Source: Poindextera sp036494815
GTDB taxonomy: Bacteria; Pseudomonadota; Alphaproteobacteria; Caulobacterales; Caulobacteraceae
DNA: 64,000 nt
Direction of reading: 5' to 3'
Assembly (NCBI GenBank): GCA_036494815.1
Contig: DASXNV010000110.1
Coordinates: forward strand, 17,347 to 81,346
Shown: positions 19,907-29,281 of the stretch, one piece after another
Layout of the letters: every line of letters starts with the position of its first letter
How positions within the stretch are numbered: the first letter of the stretch is position 1
Notes under the pieces: generated by a model
Database searches by the model: none
What the model saw: the letters and a program-made list of their open reading frames with translations, nothing else
Told to the model about the DNA's origin: nothing
Position numbers and translations under genes: made by a program

Positions 19907-20847
19907 CAGAAATACCCCTCGCGCTTTTTCTTCTCCATCGACGCCGACTCGTCGGAATCGATCAACCGACCCTCGCGTTCGGAACTGCGCGAGGCGCGCA
20001 TCTCACCGATGATGTCATCAAGGTTGTCGGCATGGGATTCCACCGCGGCGCTGAGCGGATAGCAGCCGAGCGAGCGGAACCGGACCCAGCGGGTCTCCTC
20101 GACTTCGCCGGGCAACAGCGGCATGCGATCGTCGTCGCGCATGATCAACAAACCGTCGCGGCGCACCACGGGCCGCGGCGCGGCGAAATAGAGCGGCACC
20201 ACGGGAATGGCTTCGGCTCGGGTGTATTCCCAGATGTCGAGTTCGGTCCAATTGGACAGGGGAAAGACGCGGATGGTCTCGCCCTTGTTGATCCGGGTGT
20301 TGTAGAGGCGCCAAAGCTCGGGCCGCTGGTTGCGCGGGTCCCACACGTGGCCGGCGGAGCGGAACGAAAAGATGCGCTCCTTGGCCCGGCTCTTTTCCTC
20401 GTCGCGCCGCGCGCCGCCGAAAGCCGCGTCGAAGCCGTACTTGTCCAAGGCCTGTTTCAGGCCCTCGGTCTTCATCACCTGGGTGTGGACGGAGGAGCCC
20501 GACGCGATCGGATTGATCCCGCGCGCCAGGCCCTCTTCATTGATGTGCACGATCAGTTTGACGCCATAGCGCTCGGCCACCGTGTCGCGATGGCGGATCA
20601 TGTCCTGGAACTTCCAGGTCGTATCCACGTGCAGCAGTGGGAAGGGCGGCTTCGACGGATAGAAGGCCTTGGCCGCCAAATGCAGCATCACGCCAGAATC
20701 CTTGCCGATCGAATAGAGCATGACCGGATTATCGAAGGCGGCGGCGACCTCGCGGATGATCTCGATGGATTCCGCTTCCAGGCGCTTGAGATGGGCTGAG
20801 AGTGGCCGGCGATCTGTAGCGCCAATAGGATTGGAAACGGCGGGCAT
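19906..20847 (-). CDS. cysD: Sulfate adenylyltransferase subunit 2
   Basis: The 313-residue CysD belongs to the PP-loop ATP pyrophosphatase family: VMLYSIGKDSGVMLHLAAKA has the SGGKDS-like loop. LLHVDTTWKFQDMI, AAFGGARRDEEKSRAKERIF and VFPLSNWTELDIWEY are all standard. It forms the adenylyl-transfer half of ATP sulfurylase with CysN, the first step of sulfate assimilation. AAGGAG sits about 11 bases before the ATG. The upstream gap of about 118 bases to the histidine kinase is AT-richer and should hold the promoter; CysB-like control is plausible, but no operator is recognisable by eye. Confidence 0.97.
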   Translation of the reverse strand: MPAVSNPIGATDRRPLSAHLKRLEAESIEIIREVAAAFDNPVMLYSIGKDSGVMLHLAAKAFYPSKPPFPLLHVDTTWKFQDMIRHRDTVAERYGVKLIVHINEEGLARGINPIASGSSVHTQVMKTEGLKQALDKYGFDAAFGGARRDEEKSRAKERIFSFRSAGHVWDPRNQRPELWRLYNTRINKGETIRVFPLSNWTELDIWEYTRAEAIPVVPLYFAAPRPVVRRDGLLIMRDDDRMPLLPGEVEETRWVRFRSLGCYPLSAAVESHADNLDDIIGEMRASRSSEREGRLIDSDESASMEKKKREGYF

Positions 20848-20965
20848 CGAACAGTGAACTCCTTCCCCGCGCTGACTCTGCGCTCGCGGAATTGTGGTCC
20901 AATACAGCCAATGGCTCCGGCTCGCAGCGCATCTTATCTCGCCCGCGGGATAGAGAAGCTAATAA

Positions 20966-22339
20966 TCAGATCGGCGCCAAGGGCAGGGACACGCGCGCCG
21001 TCAGTCCGCCACCGGAACGATTGTGCAATGTGGCGTCGCCGCCATGGGCGCGGCTGATCGAGCGGACCACGGGCAAGCCGAGCCCGATGCCGCCGGTGTC
21101 GCGGGATCGCGAGGTTTCGCGGCGATAGAAGGGTTCGAACACCCGCTCCCATTCCGCCTCGGGAATGCCGGGGCCCTTGTCGTCGATCTCGACCACGGCG
21201 CAGCCGTCTTCGGCGAAGACCCGAACGCGGGCCGCCGCGCCAAACTTGATGGCATTGTCCAAGAGGTTGTTGAACAGCCGCCGCAGATCGACCGGATCGC
21301 CTTCGACCACCACGCGCTCGGCGTGGTCGACCGCTACGTCCAGGCCGGTCTCGCTCATTTCGTCGGCCAGGCTTTCCAGCAGCGAGGACAGCTCCAGCTT
21401 GGCCCGGTCGGAGCGCTTGGACGCGTCGCGCACGAAGGCCAGGGTGCCGGAGATCATGGCCTCCATCTCGGCGATATCGGCCGCCATCTTCTCCCTCACG
21501 CCCTCCGGTGCGTCCTCCAGACGAAAGCGCAGGCGGGTGAGCGGCGTGCGCAGGTCGTGGGCGATGGCGCCCACCATGGCGGTGCGGTCATCCACATAGC
21601 GCGCCAGGCGTTCCTGCATCTCGTTGAAGGCGCGCACGGCCACCCCCACCTCGGCCGGACCGCGCAGGGTCAAGGGCGGCGCGCGCGGGTCGCGGCCCAG
21701 CCGCTCGGCCGCCGAGGCGAAGGCGGCGATGGGCGCGGCCAGACGCCGGGCGAACAGATAGGCCAGGGGGATCAGGGCGATCAGGCTCAGGCCCAGCCAC
21801 AGGAGCAGGCGCCGCTGCCAGGGCGTAGGCCGCAAGGTGTGCTTGGGCTCCACGATCAGCCAGCGACCGTCCGGTTCATGTACGGAGACGGAAAACGGCG
21901 CGATGACGAAATGATCGTCCGCCAGGCGCCCATCGCGCGCGATCTGGCTGCGGATCAGGCGGATCGCTCGCCGGTCCGGATAGTGGGGAAAATCCACATA
22001 GATGGCGATCTTGTCCGGCGTTATGCCGATCAGGTCGCCCAGTTCATGCCGATGAAGCGCCATTTCCCGGGGGTCGAAATCCGCGCCGCGGGCCGGACGA
22101 TCGGTGAAGCTCATGGTCAGGGGAGGGCGGTCCGTGGCGGGACCTTGCCGACCGGTCTTGATATATTGGGCGATCTCGCCGACCCGGTAGAAGTCCGGCA
22201 CCGGCGGCGGCAGATTGAAGATCACCAGCAGATTGATGGCGATCGCCGACAACAGGCTGAGCACGCTGAGCGCCAGGGTCTGGACGAACAGGGTCGCCGT
22301 CGGCGGTCCACGGCGCGAGGCGCCGCTTTCTGGGGTCAT
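20966..22339 (-). CDS. Sensor histidine kinase (EnvZ/RstB type)
   Basis: The 457-residue protein has an N-terminal membrane helix (TLALSVLSLLSAIAINLLVI), a periplasmic sensor region of about 130 residues, a second helix (LLLWLGLSLIALIPLAYLFA) and a HAMP linker. The HisKA motif follows (AIAHDLRTPLTRLRFRLE, with the phosphorylated His), then HATPase_c with N box LFNNLLDNAIKFG, DKGPGIPE and GIGLGLPVVRS. It should autophosphorylate and pass phosphate to the OmpR-type regulator whose gene overlaps it by 4 bases upstream. The signal is unknown; the cysD neighbour downstream is probably a separate unit. Confidence 0.93.
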   Translation of the reverse strand: MTPESGASRRGPPTATLFVQTLALSVLSLLSAIAINLLVIFNLPPPVPDFYRVGEIAQYIKTGRQGPATDRPPLTMSFTDRPARGADFDPREMALHRHELGDLIGITPDKIAIYVDFPHYPDRRAIRLIRSQIARDGRLADDHFVIAPFSVSVHEPDGRWLIVEPKHTLRPTPWQRRLLLWLGLSLIALIPLAYLFARRLAAPIAAFASAAERLGRDPRAPPLTLRGPAEVGVAVRAFNEMQERLARYVDDRTAMVGAIAHDLRTPLTRLRFRLEDAPEGVREKMAADIAEMEAMISGTLAFVRDASKRSDRAKLELSSLLESLADEMSETGLDVAVDHAERVVVEGDPVDLRRLFNNLLDNAIKFGAAARVRVFAEDGCAVVEIDDKGPGIPEAEWERVFEPFYRRETSRSRDTGGIGLGLPVVRSISRAHGGDATLHNRSGGGLTARVSLPLAPI

Positions 22340-23094
22340 GAGCGGGTGACGCGAGGGGTGAACACATAGCCCTCGTTGCGGATGGTCCGGATCAGCTCCT
22401 GGCCGCCGACGCCGTCGTCCAGCTTGCGGCGCAGCCGGCTGATCTGCACGTCGATGGCCCGGTCATAGGCGTCGCTGTCGGGGCCGCGGGCCAGGTCCAG
22501 CAGCCGGTCGCGGGTCAGCACGCGCTGGGGCCGCTCGATGAAGGCCTGCAGCAGGGTGAACTCGCCGCTGGACAGATTGACGATTACCCCCTGGGGCGAG
22601 CGCAGCTCGCGACGCACCAGATCCAGCCGCCAGCCGGCGAAGCTGCAGCCCGCGCCCAGCGGCGGCTCGGCCGTGGTCTTGGGCTCCTGCCGCCGACGCA
22701 GCACCGCGCGGATGCGCGCCAGCAGTTCGCGGGGATTGCAGGGCTTGGGCAGATAGTCGTCGGCCCCCAGCTCCAGCCCGATGATGCGGTCGGTCTCGTC
22801 GCCCATGGCGCTGAGCATGATGATGGCCGGGCTTTCGCCGCCCGCCATGCGCCGACAGATGGCCAGGCCGTCTTCCCCGGGCAGCATGATGTCGAGCACG
22901 ATCAGATCGACGGTGCTGCGGCTGAGCACCGCTTCCATCTCCGGCGCGTCGGCGGCGGTCTCCACCGCATAGCCGTGGCGGCGCAGAAATTCGGAGACGG
23001 CGTCGCGAATGCCGGGGTCGTCATCGACCATCAGCAGGTGAGCGAGCGGGTCGTGGTCGGTGCGGCTCACGCCGGCTTGCATGTCTGGCTCCAT
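22336..23094 (-). CDS. OmpR-family response regulator
   Basis: The 252-residue two-domain regulator has a receiver (LLMVDDDPGIRDAV, phosphoacceptor in LIVLDIMLPGEDGL, Lys in DDYLPKPCNPRELL) and a winged-helix DNA-binding domain (LSSGEFTLLQAFIERPQ, VLTRDRLLDLARG, DRAIDVQISRLRRKL and TIRNEGYVF). It should bind direct-repeat operators as a dimer. It is translated first; its last four bases overlap the kinase start. The family resembles OmpR/RstA. The promoter lies in the short gap near 23095-23150, which contains AT-rich sequence but no motif I can name. Confidence 0.94.
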   Translation of the reverse strand: MEPDMQAGVSRTDHDPLAHLLMVDDDPGIRDAVSEFLRRHGYAVETAADAPEMEAVLSRSTVDLIVLDIMLPGEDGLAICRRMAGGESPAIIMLSAMGDETDRIIGLELGADDYLPKPCNPRELLARIRAVLRRRQEPKTTAEPPLGAGCSFAGWRLDLVRRELRSPQGVIVNLSSGEFTLLQAFIERPQRVLTRDRLLDLARGPDSDAYDRAIDVQISRLRRKLDDGVGGQELIRTIRNEGYVFTPRVTRS

Positions 23095-23150
23095 GTCGCC
23101 CTTATCCCAGAAGGCGATAACATTCGGATTTCAAGTCTGTAATCGCGCGC

Positions 23151-23846
23151 TCAAGCCCCAAGCTCTTTGGCCATATCAAGGGCTTCATCGGACACGAAGG
23201 GGTTGAGTTGGCGCTCGGCGCCAAAGGTGGACATGGGGCCATGGCCCGGCACGAAGCGGACATTGCCGCCCAGGGGCCACAGCTTGCCGGTGATCGAGGC
23301 GATCAACTGGTTGTAGTCGCCCCGCGGAAAATCGGTGCGCCCGATCGAGCCCTGGAACAGCACATCGCCCACCTGGGCGAACTGGGCCTCGCGATGGAAA
23401 AAGACGATGTGGCCGGGCGTGTGGCCGGGGGTGTGCAACACCTCGAACTGCGTCTCGCCCAAGGTGACCACGTCGCCGTCGTCCAGCCAGCGGTCGGGGG
23501 TGAAGCTGCGCGCGTCGGGCATGCCATAGCGGCGGCCACTGTCTTCGATCTGGTCGATCCAGAACTGGTCGTCCCGGTGCGGGCCTTCGATCGGAACCCC
23601 GGTGGCGGCCTTGAGCGCCGCCGTGCCGCCGGCGTGATCCAGATGGCCGTGTGTGATCCAGATCTTCTCGAGCGTCAGGCCCTGGTTCTCGATAGCGCCG
23701 AGCAACCTTTGGACCTCGCCGCCCGGATCGATCACCGCCGCCTTCAGGGTCTTCACGCACCAGACGATGGTGCAGTTCTGCTGCAAGGGCGTGACCGGGG
23801 CGATCACGGCCTTGATGGGCAGGGTTTCGGCTTGCGGTGCAGTCAT
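23151..23846 (-). CDS. Metallo-beta-lactamase-fold hydrolase (glyoxalase II-like)
   Basis: The 231-residue MBL-fold enzyme has the metal-binding motif THGHLDHAGG, a second histidine in LHTPGHTPGHIVFFH, and Asp/His ligands in QVGDVLFQGSIGRTDFPRG and FVPGHGPMSTFG. The sequence fits the YcbL/GloC-type group of type II glyoxalases, which hydrolyse S-D-lactoylglutathione or related thioesters in the cytoplasm. The ATG at 23846 is chosen because the family's N-terminal strand starts there; the open frame extends far upstream but antisense to hrpB. It is divergent from hrpB with about 100 bases between. Confidence 0.9.
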   Translation of the reverse strand: MTAPQAETLPIKAVIAPVTPLQQNCTIVWCVKTLKAAVIDPGGEVQRLLGAIENQGLTLEKIWITHGHLDHAGGTAALKAATGVPIEGPHRDDQFWIDQIEDSGRRYGMPDARSFTPDRWLDDGDVVTLGETQFEVLHTPGHTPGHIVFFHREAQFAQVGDVLFQGSIGRTDFPRGDYNQLIASITGKLWPLGGNVRFVPGHGPMSTFGAERQLNPFVSDEALDMAKELGA

Positions 23847-23945
23847 CAGGCTTCCGTGGCGAACTGGCGGTGTCGAGACCTTAGAATAGGCGCGTGATCG
23901 GCGATCACCAAACCGGCGTCCCGCCAGGGATTGGCCGGGCGGGAG

Positions 23946-26417
23946 ATGACGTTTGGCTTCGACCCCTCTATGGCTGCAACCATGTTGCCGATCCACGAGG
24001 TTTTGCCCGCGCTGAAATCCCTCCTCGCGGCGCAAAACTGCGCGGTGGTCGTCGCCCCGCCCGGCGCCGGCAAGACCACGGTCGTCCCCCTGGCGTTGAT
24101 GGACGAGGCCTGGGCGGGCGGTGGCAAGCTGATCGTGCTGGAGCCCCGGCGGCTGGCCGCGCGGGCGGCGGCGGCGCGCATGGCCTGGACCTTGGGCGAA
24201 CCGGTGGGGCAGACCGTGGGCTTTCGTGTCCGTCTCGAATCCAAGGTCTCGGCCCGCACCCGCATCGAGGTGGTCACCGAGGGCGTGTTCTCGCGCATGA
24301 TCACCGACGATCCGGCCCTGGATGGGGTCAGCGCGGTGCTGTTCGACGAGTTCCACGAGCGCAGCCTGGACGCCGACCTGGGCCTGGCCTTCGCCCGCGA
24401 CAGCCAGACCCTGCTGCGCCCCGATCTGCGCCTGATCGTCATGTCCGCGACCCTGGACGGCGCCGCTGTCTCGCGTCTGCTGGACGAGGCGCCCATCGTC
24501 GAGAGCCTGGGCCGCAGCTTCGAGGTCGAGACCCGCTATCTTGGCCGCGACGCGCGCCTGTCCATCGAAGACCAGACCGTTCGCGCCGTGCGCAAGGCCT
24601 TGGCGGAAGAGCAGGGCGGGGTGCTGGTGTTCCTGCCGGGCCAGGGCGAGATCCTGCGGGTGGCCGAACGCCTGGCCGAGCGGCTCACCGATCCGTCGGT
24701 GGAAATTGCGCCGCTCTACGGCGCCCTGGACCCCAAGGACCAGGATCGCGCCATCACCTCGCCTGGGCCGGGACAGCGCAAGGTGGTCCTGGCCAGTTCC
24801 ATCGCTGAAACCAGCCTGACTATCGCCGGCGTGCGGGTGGTGATCGATTCCGGCCAGGCCCGGGTTCCCCGCTACGATCCGGCCAGCGGCCTGACCCGGC
24901 TGGTCACGGTGCGGGTTTCGCGGGCCTCCGCCGACCAGCGCCGGGGCCGGGCGGGCCGGACCGAGCCCGGCGTCTGCTATCGCCTGTGGGACGAGCCTGA
25001 AACCCGCGCCCTGGTCGCTTTCGAACGCCCGGAGATCCTGGAGACCGACCTGTCGCGCCTGGCCCTGGACCTGGCCCGCTGGGGCGCCCGCAACGCCGAA
25101 AGCCTCAGCTTCCTCGACCGCCCGCCGGTGGCGGCCATGGCTGAGGCGCGCGCCCTGCTGATTCGCATGGACGCCTTGGACGAGGCCGGCGGCCTCACCG
25201 CACACGGCCGGGCCATGGGCGAGCTGCCCCTGCCGCCGCGCCTGGCCCATATGGTGCTGATTGGCGCGGCCAAGGGCGCCGGCCGCCGCGCGGCGCGCAT
25301 CGCCGCCCTGCTTACCGAACGCGGCCTGGGCGGACGCCAGGTCGACCTGGCGGCGCGGCTGGACGGTTTCGCCCGCGACTCCAGCCCTCGCGCCAATGCC
25401 GCCGCCGGCCTGGCGGACCGCTGGGCCCGGATCGCCGGGCGAGCAGGGAGAGATGAGCCCATCGACGACGGCCTGTTGCTCGCCGAGGCCTTCCCGGAGC
25501 GCATCGCCAAGGCTCGGGGCAAGCCGGGCGAATTTCAACTGGTCAGCGGCCGTGGCGTGATCCTCGACCCGGCCGACGCCCTGGCGCGCGAGACCTGGCT
25601 GGCCATCGCCGAACTGGGCGGCGGCGACGCCCGCGACCGCGTCCTCCTGGCCGCCCGCCTGGACGAGGCGGCGCTGATGGACGCCTTCGCCGCGCGCATG
25701 GTCCGCGAAGAGCGCCTGGAATCCGGCGCCGGCGGCAAGCTGCGGGCCAAGGAGACCCTACGGCTCGGCCGGCTGGTGGTGGAAGAGCGGCTGATCAACG
25801 ACCCGGACCCGGCCCTGATTCGCACGGCGTTGCTGGATGAGGTGCGCCGGCGCGGGCTCGCCGCCCTGCCGTGGGGGGCGGCGTCCAAGGCCCTGCGCGC
25901 CCGAGCGGCTTTTCTGGCGGCCGGGCAGGGCGATGCTCCGGCCCTGGACGACGAGGCGCTGATGGCGCGCCTGGCCGATTGGCTGGAGCCGCTGCTCAAC
26001 CGCAAGACCTCTTTGGAGGCGCTACGGGCGTCCGACCTGGACGACGCCCTGCGCGGCCTGATTCCCTGGGAACAGCAACGGCGCCTGGACGCCGAGGCGC
26101 CAGCCCGCTGGACCGCACCCACCGGCTCGACCCACGCCATTGACTATGAGGCCGAGGGCGGCCCGCGCGTCGATATCCGCGTGCAGGAACTGTTCGGCCT
26201 GTCGGTCCATCCGACCGTGGGGCGCGGCATGCCCCTGACGTTAGCCCTATTGTCGCCGGCTCATCGGCCCATCCAGCTCACCAAGGATCTGCCAGGTTTC
26301 TGGAGCGGTTCGTGGAGCGATGTGCGCAAGGACATGCGCGGCCGCTATCCCAAACATGTCTGGCCCGAAGCGCCCGCCACCGCGGCGTCCACCACCCGGG
26401 CCAAGCCTCGCGGCTAG
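23946..26417 (+). CDS. hrpB: ATP-dependent helicase HrpB
   Basis: This is a DEAH-box helicase of about 823 residues. Motif I is VVAPPGAGKTTVVPLA; motif II is DEFHERS, the DEFH form usual for HrpB; motif III is LIVMSATLD; motif VI is QRRGRAGRTEPG. The C-terminal half has the HA2 and HrpB-specific domains, ending WPEAPATAA. It belongs to the RNA-helicase-like DExH group but its cellular role is unsettled. The start is uncertain: ATG at 23946 has GGGAG immediately before it, too close to be an ideal RBS, while ATGs at 23970 and 23982 are also in frame. All domains are intact. Confidence 0.92.
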   Translation: MTFGFDPSMAATMLPIHEVLPALKSLLAAQNCAVVVAPPGAGKTTVVPLALMDEAWAGGGKLIVLEPRRLAARAAAARMAWTLGEPVGQTVGFRVRLESKVSARTRIEVVTEGVFSRMITDDPALDGVSAVLFDEFHERSLDADLGLAFARDSQTLLRPDLRLIVMSATLDGAAVSRLLDEAPIVESLGRSFEVETRYLGRDARLSIEDQTVRAVRKALAEEQGGVLVFLPGQGEILRVAERLAERLTDPSVEIAPLYGALDPKDQDRAITSPGPGQRKVVLASSIAETSLTIAGVRVVIDSGQARVPRYDPASGLTRLVTVRVSRASADQRRGRAGRTEPGVCYRLWDEPETRALVAFERPEILETDLSRLALDLARWGARNAESLSFLDRPPVAAMAEARALLIRMDALDEAGGLTAHGRAMGELPLPPRLAHMVLIGAAKGAGRRAARIAALLTERGLGGRQVDLAARLDGFARDSSPRANAAAGLADRWARIAGRAGRDEPIDDGLLLAEAFPERIAKARGKPGEFQLVSGRGVILDPADALARETWLAIAELGGGDARDRVLLAARLDEAALMDAFAARMVREERLESGAGGKLRAKETLRLGRLVVEERLINDPDPALIRTALLDEVRRRGLAALPWGAASKALRARAAFLAAGQGDAPALDDEALMARLADWLEPLLNRKTSLEALRASDLDDALRGLIPWEQQRRLDAEAPARWTAPTGSTHAIDYEAEGGPRVDIRVQELFGLSVHPTVGRGMPLTLALLSPAHRPIQLTKDLPGFWSGSWSDVRKDMRGRYPKHVWPEAPATAASTTRAKPRG

Positions 26418-26567
26418 GCATTTTCTTCCAGATTTCCTTCAGTCCATGGCATGAAGCAGGGTCTGAGCATGAAGTTGCGACCCGACATTGCCCGATGACG
26501 ACGGCGCGGCTAGCTTGCGCCTTCCTCGGACAGATTACCGGGTTAATAAAGGAATAGGGACAACCAG

Positions 26568-28172
26568 ATGGCGAATGTCGGGGTAGCCGGCCGGGGTATC
26601 GGACGAATCTTTTTACGAAAATCGGTCGCCCAGATTCAGTCTGAGCACGAACATGGCGAACTGAAGCGCTCTCTGGGCGCGCTGAATCTGGTTCTGCTGG
26701 GCATCGGCTGCATCATCGGCACCGGTATCTTCGTCCTGACCGGCCGGGCCGCGGCCCAGTTCGCCGGCCCAGGCATCATGATCTCCTTCGTCATCACCGG
26801 CGTGCTCTGCGCTTTCGTCGCGCTCTGCTACGCCGAGTTGGCGTCGGCGCTGCCGGTCTCCGGCTCCGCCTATTCCTATACCTACGCCTCCATGGGCGAG
26901 GTCGCGGCCTGGATCATGGGGCTGCTGCTGCTCCTGGAATACGGCCTTGCGGCCTCCACCGTGGCGGTGGGCTGGTCCGGCTATTTCACCAGTCTCCTGC
27001 AGGGCATGCACATCTTCATTCCAGCGGCCTTGACCGCCGCGCCTGGGGTGGCGGTGACCGACGCCGCGGGACACGTGGTGGCCACCGGGATCGTCAATCT
27101 GCCGGCGGCCTTGGTGATCGGCGCGGTGACCACCCTGCTGGTCGCCGGGGTCTCGGAGTCGGCTACGGTCAACAACATCGTGGTCTTCATCAAGCTGACC
27201 GTGGTCATCGCCTTCATCATCATCGGCTCGCGTTATGTGCATCCGTCCAACTGGACGCCGCTGATTCCGCCGGAAATGCCCGCCAGGCCGGTGGGCACCC
27301 CCATGGACATGGGCCATCAGATCGGCCGCGCGCTCTGGGAAGTCATGACCGGCGCCGGTAAATCGCGCTACGGGATCGGCGGGATCATCCATGCCGCGGC
27401 GGTGATCTTCTTCGCCTATCTCGGCTTCGAGGCGGTCTCCACCGCCGGCGCGGAATCGCGCAACCCGGCCAGGGACATGCCCATCGGCATCCTGGGCGCC
27501 CTGGTTATCTGCACCATCCTCTACATCATGACCTCGGCGGTCCTGGTGGGGATAGTGCCCTACGCTTCGCTCGATAATCCCGCCCCGATCGCCACCGCCG
27601 TCAACCAGATCGGCCTGCCCTGGTTCGGCATCTTCGTGAAGCTTGGGGCCATCGCCGGGCTTTCCAGCGTGATGCTGGTGCTTCTCTACGGCCAGACCCG
27701 CATCTTCTACACCATGTCCAGGGACGGCCTGCTGCCGGCCTCACTGGCCCTGGTGCACAAGAAGTTCAAGACGCCGTGGGTCAACACCATCATCGTGGGT
27801 ATCGCCGCGGCCTGCGCTTCGGGCCTTCTGTCCCTCGACGCGCTGTCGGACCTGTCGAACGTCGGCTCGCTGGCCGCCTTCGCCCTGGTCTGCATCACCG
27901 TGCTCTATCTGCGGGTCTCCAATCCGGAGCTCGAGCGCCCGTTCCGCACGCCCCTGTTCCCGTTCGTCCCGATCGCCGGGGCTGTGATGTGCGCGGTGCT
28001 GTTGATGAGCCTGATGGCCACGCCCGCCACCCGGAATTTCTTCCTGATCTATCTGGCCGGCGGCATCGCTATCTATTTCGTTTTCGGCATGTGGAACTCC
28101 AAGCTGGGCAAGGGAGAGTTCATAACCGGCCACGAAGCGGAGCCCATGGAGTTGCCGCATCGGGAAGGCTAG
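26568..28172 (+). CDS. APC-superfamily amino-acid permease (CAT type)
   Basis: The 534-residue protein has about 12 transmembrane helices. The N-terminal helix 1 motif is LVLLGIGCIIGTGIFVLTGR, followed by AGPGIMISFVITGVLCAFVA and CYAELASALPVSGSAYSYTY. AFFAYLGFEAVSTAGAE-like sequence is at residues about 282-298, and EERPFRTPLFP-like sequence near the end. These are typical of the cationic amino-acid transporter/YfnA branch of the APC family. It should import amino acids with protons across the inner membrane. The ATG has AGGAATAGGGAC upstream. It stands alone between hrpB and a small oxidase subunit, so the substrate is not fixed. Confidence 0.92.
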   Translation: MANVGVAGRGIGRIFLRKSVAQIQSEHEHGELKRSLGALNLVLLGIGCIIGTGIFVLTGRAAAQFAGPGIMISFVITGVLCAFVALCYAELASALPVSGSAYSYTYASMGEVAAWIMGLLLLLEYGLAASTVAVGWSGYFTSLLQGMHIFIPAALTAAPGVAVTDAAGHVVATGIVNLPAALVIGAVTTLLVAGVSESATVNNIVVFIKLTVVIAFIIIGSRYVHPSNWTPLIPPEMPARPVGTPMDMGHQIGRALWEVMTGAGKSRYGIGGIIHAAAVIFFAYLGFEAVSTAGAESRNPARDMPIGILGALVICTILYIMTSAVLVGIVPYASLDNPAPIATAVNQIGLPWFGIFVKLGAIAGLSSVMLVLLYGQTRIFYTMSRDGLLPASLALVHKKFKTPWVNTIIVGIAAACASGLLSLDALSDLSNVGSLAAFALVCITVLYLRVSNPELERPFRTPLFPFVPIAGAVMCAVLLMSLMATPATRNFFLIYLAGGIAIYFVFGMWNSKLGKGEFITGHEAEPMELPHREG

Positions 28173-28187
28173 TCCCTGATGAGATAA

Positions 28188-28238
28188 GGGCGCGAGGCCG
28201 GTTCGCCCGGATCTTGCCGGCGGTCAGACCTCGCGCCC
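28188..28238 (+). terminator. Candidate terminator hairpin after the permease
   Basis: GGGCGCGAGG (28188-28197) pairs exactly with CCTCGCGCCC (28229-28238) around a 31-base loop that can fold further. No T run follows, so it may act as an mRNA-end stabiliser or a Rho-assisted terminator. Confidence 0.45.
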
Positions 28239-28331
28239 AATGTCCGCTTGCTCAGCTTACGCAACCGGATATCTTTCCAATCCGTTTGTGGTAGCCTGCC
28301 TCATTAGCTCGCGACAAACGGAGCAAACACC

Positions 28332-28589
28332 ATGGCCTCAAGCGCCATCCATCCCTCGACAACTGAACCGGAACTGAAGCTGCACGCCGCCAGCTATCAC
28401 CACTTCATGCTCGGCGTGAAATGGGTCGTCTTCACCCTCGGCGCCTTCATCACCTTTGCGACGCTTTGGTTCGCCACGCCAGCCGGCTTCCTGGGCGGCG
28501 CCGTGGGCGGGGCGCTGGTGTTCGCCGTGGGCGCCTACGCCATGAACCATGGCCTGGCCCATTCCACCGAAAGCGACAATCCGACCTAG
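28332..28589 (+). CDS. Small aa3-type cytochrome c oxidase subunit IV-like protein
   Basis: The 85-residue protein has two closely spaced hydrophobic helices: LGVKWVVFTLGAFITFATLW and GFLGGAVGGALVFAVGAYAM. The leading motif YHHFMLGVKW fits the small alphaproteobacterial aa3 oxidase subunit IV (PF07835), where YxxF-K-W precedes a single membrane helix. In the oxidase it is a tiny accessory subunit of uncertain function. No other oxidase genes are nearby, which is common for this subunit. An alternative is an unrelated two-helix membrane peptide. The ATG has GGAGCAAACACC before it. Confidence 0.65.
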   Translation: MASSAIHPSTTEPELKLHAASYHHFMLGVKWVVFTLGAFITFATLWFATPAGFLGGAVGGALVFAVGAYAMNHGLAHSTESDNPT

Positions 28590-28600
28590 GTTTGAGTTGA

Positions 28601-28632
28601 GGGTGATCCGGCTCGGCCGAGTCGGATCACCC
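28601..28632. terminator. Bidirectional hairpin between convergent genes
   Basis: GGGTGATCCG (28601-28610) and CGGATCACCC (28623-28632) form a 10-bp stem; the loop itself contains the palindrome CTCGGCCGAG. It lies exactly between the convergent small oxidase subunit and the lipoprotein gene, so it can end transcripts from both sides. Confidence 0.7.
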
Positions 28633-28646
28633 CTGACCAGGCTGTG

Positions 28647-29162
28647 CTATTGCGGAGGCGGCCCATAGCCGCCGACCGGATAGATGCGCACGCGGTCGCC
28701 AAAGCTGACATTGACCGGCGCGCCGACCGGAATCGGCGATGCGTCCGCCTGCACAACCTCGAACTGGCGGCCATCGCGGCGCATGCGCACCGTGTAGGCG
28801 AAGCCCTGGTGGTTGTTGGCGCTCTTTTCGATGGCGTTGCCAAGGAGGGCGCCGCCGATAGCGCCGATGACCGTGCCGCCGGCCCGTCCGCCCCCGCGAG
28901 AGACGGCGTTGCCCACCAGGCCGCCACCCACCGCGCCGGCCACCGCGCCACCGCCGGAGGTTTCGCCGCCGCCGATGTTCACAGGCCGATAGCCGATCAC
29001 CTCAGCCTGTTCCACCCGCGCCGGCGCGCCGACCTCATACCGGTTATAGCTCTGCGGCCCCGGGTCGCTGGCGCAGGCCGTCAGGCCGACCGACGTCATG
29101 GCAGCCAGCGACAAGGCCACCGCGCCTTTGCGCATAGGGGCGATGAAATTCGATCGAGACAT
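28647..29162 (-). CDS. Glycine-zipper 2TM outer-membrane lipoprotein (SlyB/Pcp-like)
   Basis: The 171-residue precursor has a signal peptide with lipobox LTAC (Cys about residue 30), so the mature protein is lipidated. Two glycine-zipper helices follow (GGGAVAGAVGGGLVGNAVS and GTVIGAIGGALLGNAIE), then a C-terminal beta region (FAYTVRMRRDGRQFEVVQAD and VGAPVNVSFGDRVRIYPVG). This is the SlyB/Pcp/17-kDa antigen layout, an outer-membrane lipoprotein linked to membrane integrity. Cys followed by Ala, with no Asp at +2, suits outer-membrane sorting. It is divergent neither from nor coupled to neighbours; it converges with the gene before. Confidence 0.9.
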   Translation of the reverse strand: MSRSNFIAPMRKGAVALSLAAMTSVGLTACASDPGPQSYNRYEVGAPARVEQAEVIGYRPVNIGGGETSGGGAVAGAVGGGLVGNAVSRGGGRAGGTVIGAIGGALLGNAIEKSANNHQGFAYTVRMRRDGRQFEVVQADASPIPVGAPVNVSFGDRVRIYPVGGYGPPPQ

Positions 29163-29281
29163 GGGCTTACTCCTCGTCTGGTCTCTTGGGCCAATGGGCC
29201 GACAGAGCGCTCAGGCGCTTGAACCTCCGATGAACGGTCAACTCGGGTTGGAGTTCAGATTGCGGCGCAGCTTTGTGACGC

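Noticed and set aside
18401..20062. A 553-codon plus-strand open frame across cysNC
   Set aside because: It is antisense to clear CysN/CysC motifs, with no family sequence of its own.
23847..25538. A very long minus-strand open frame (to 795 residues) opposite hrpB
   Set aside because: It joins real MBL sequence at its end to low-complexity sequence that is antisense to hrpB. In high-GC DNA such frames are expected. Only the part from 23846 has family motifs.
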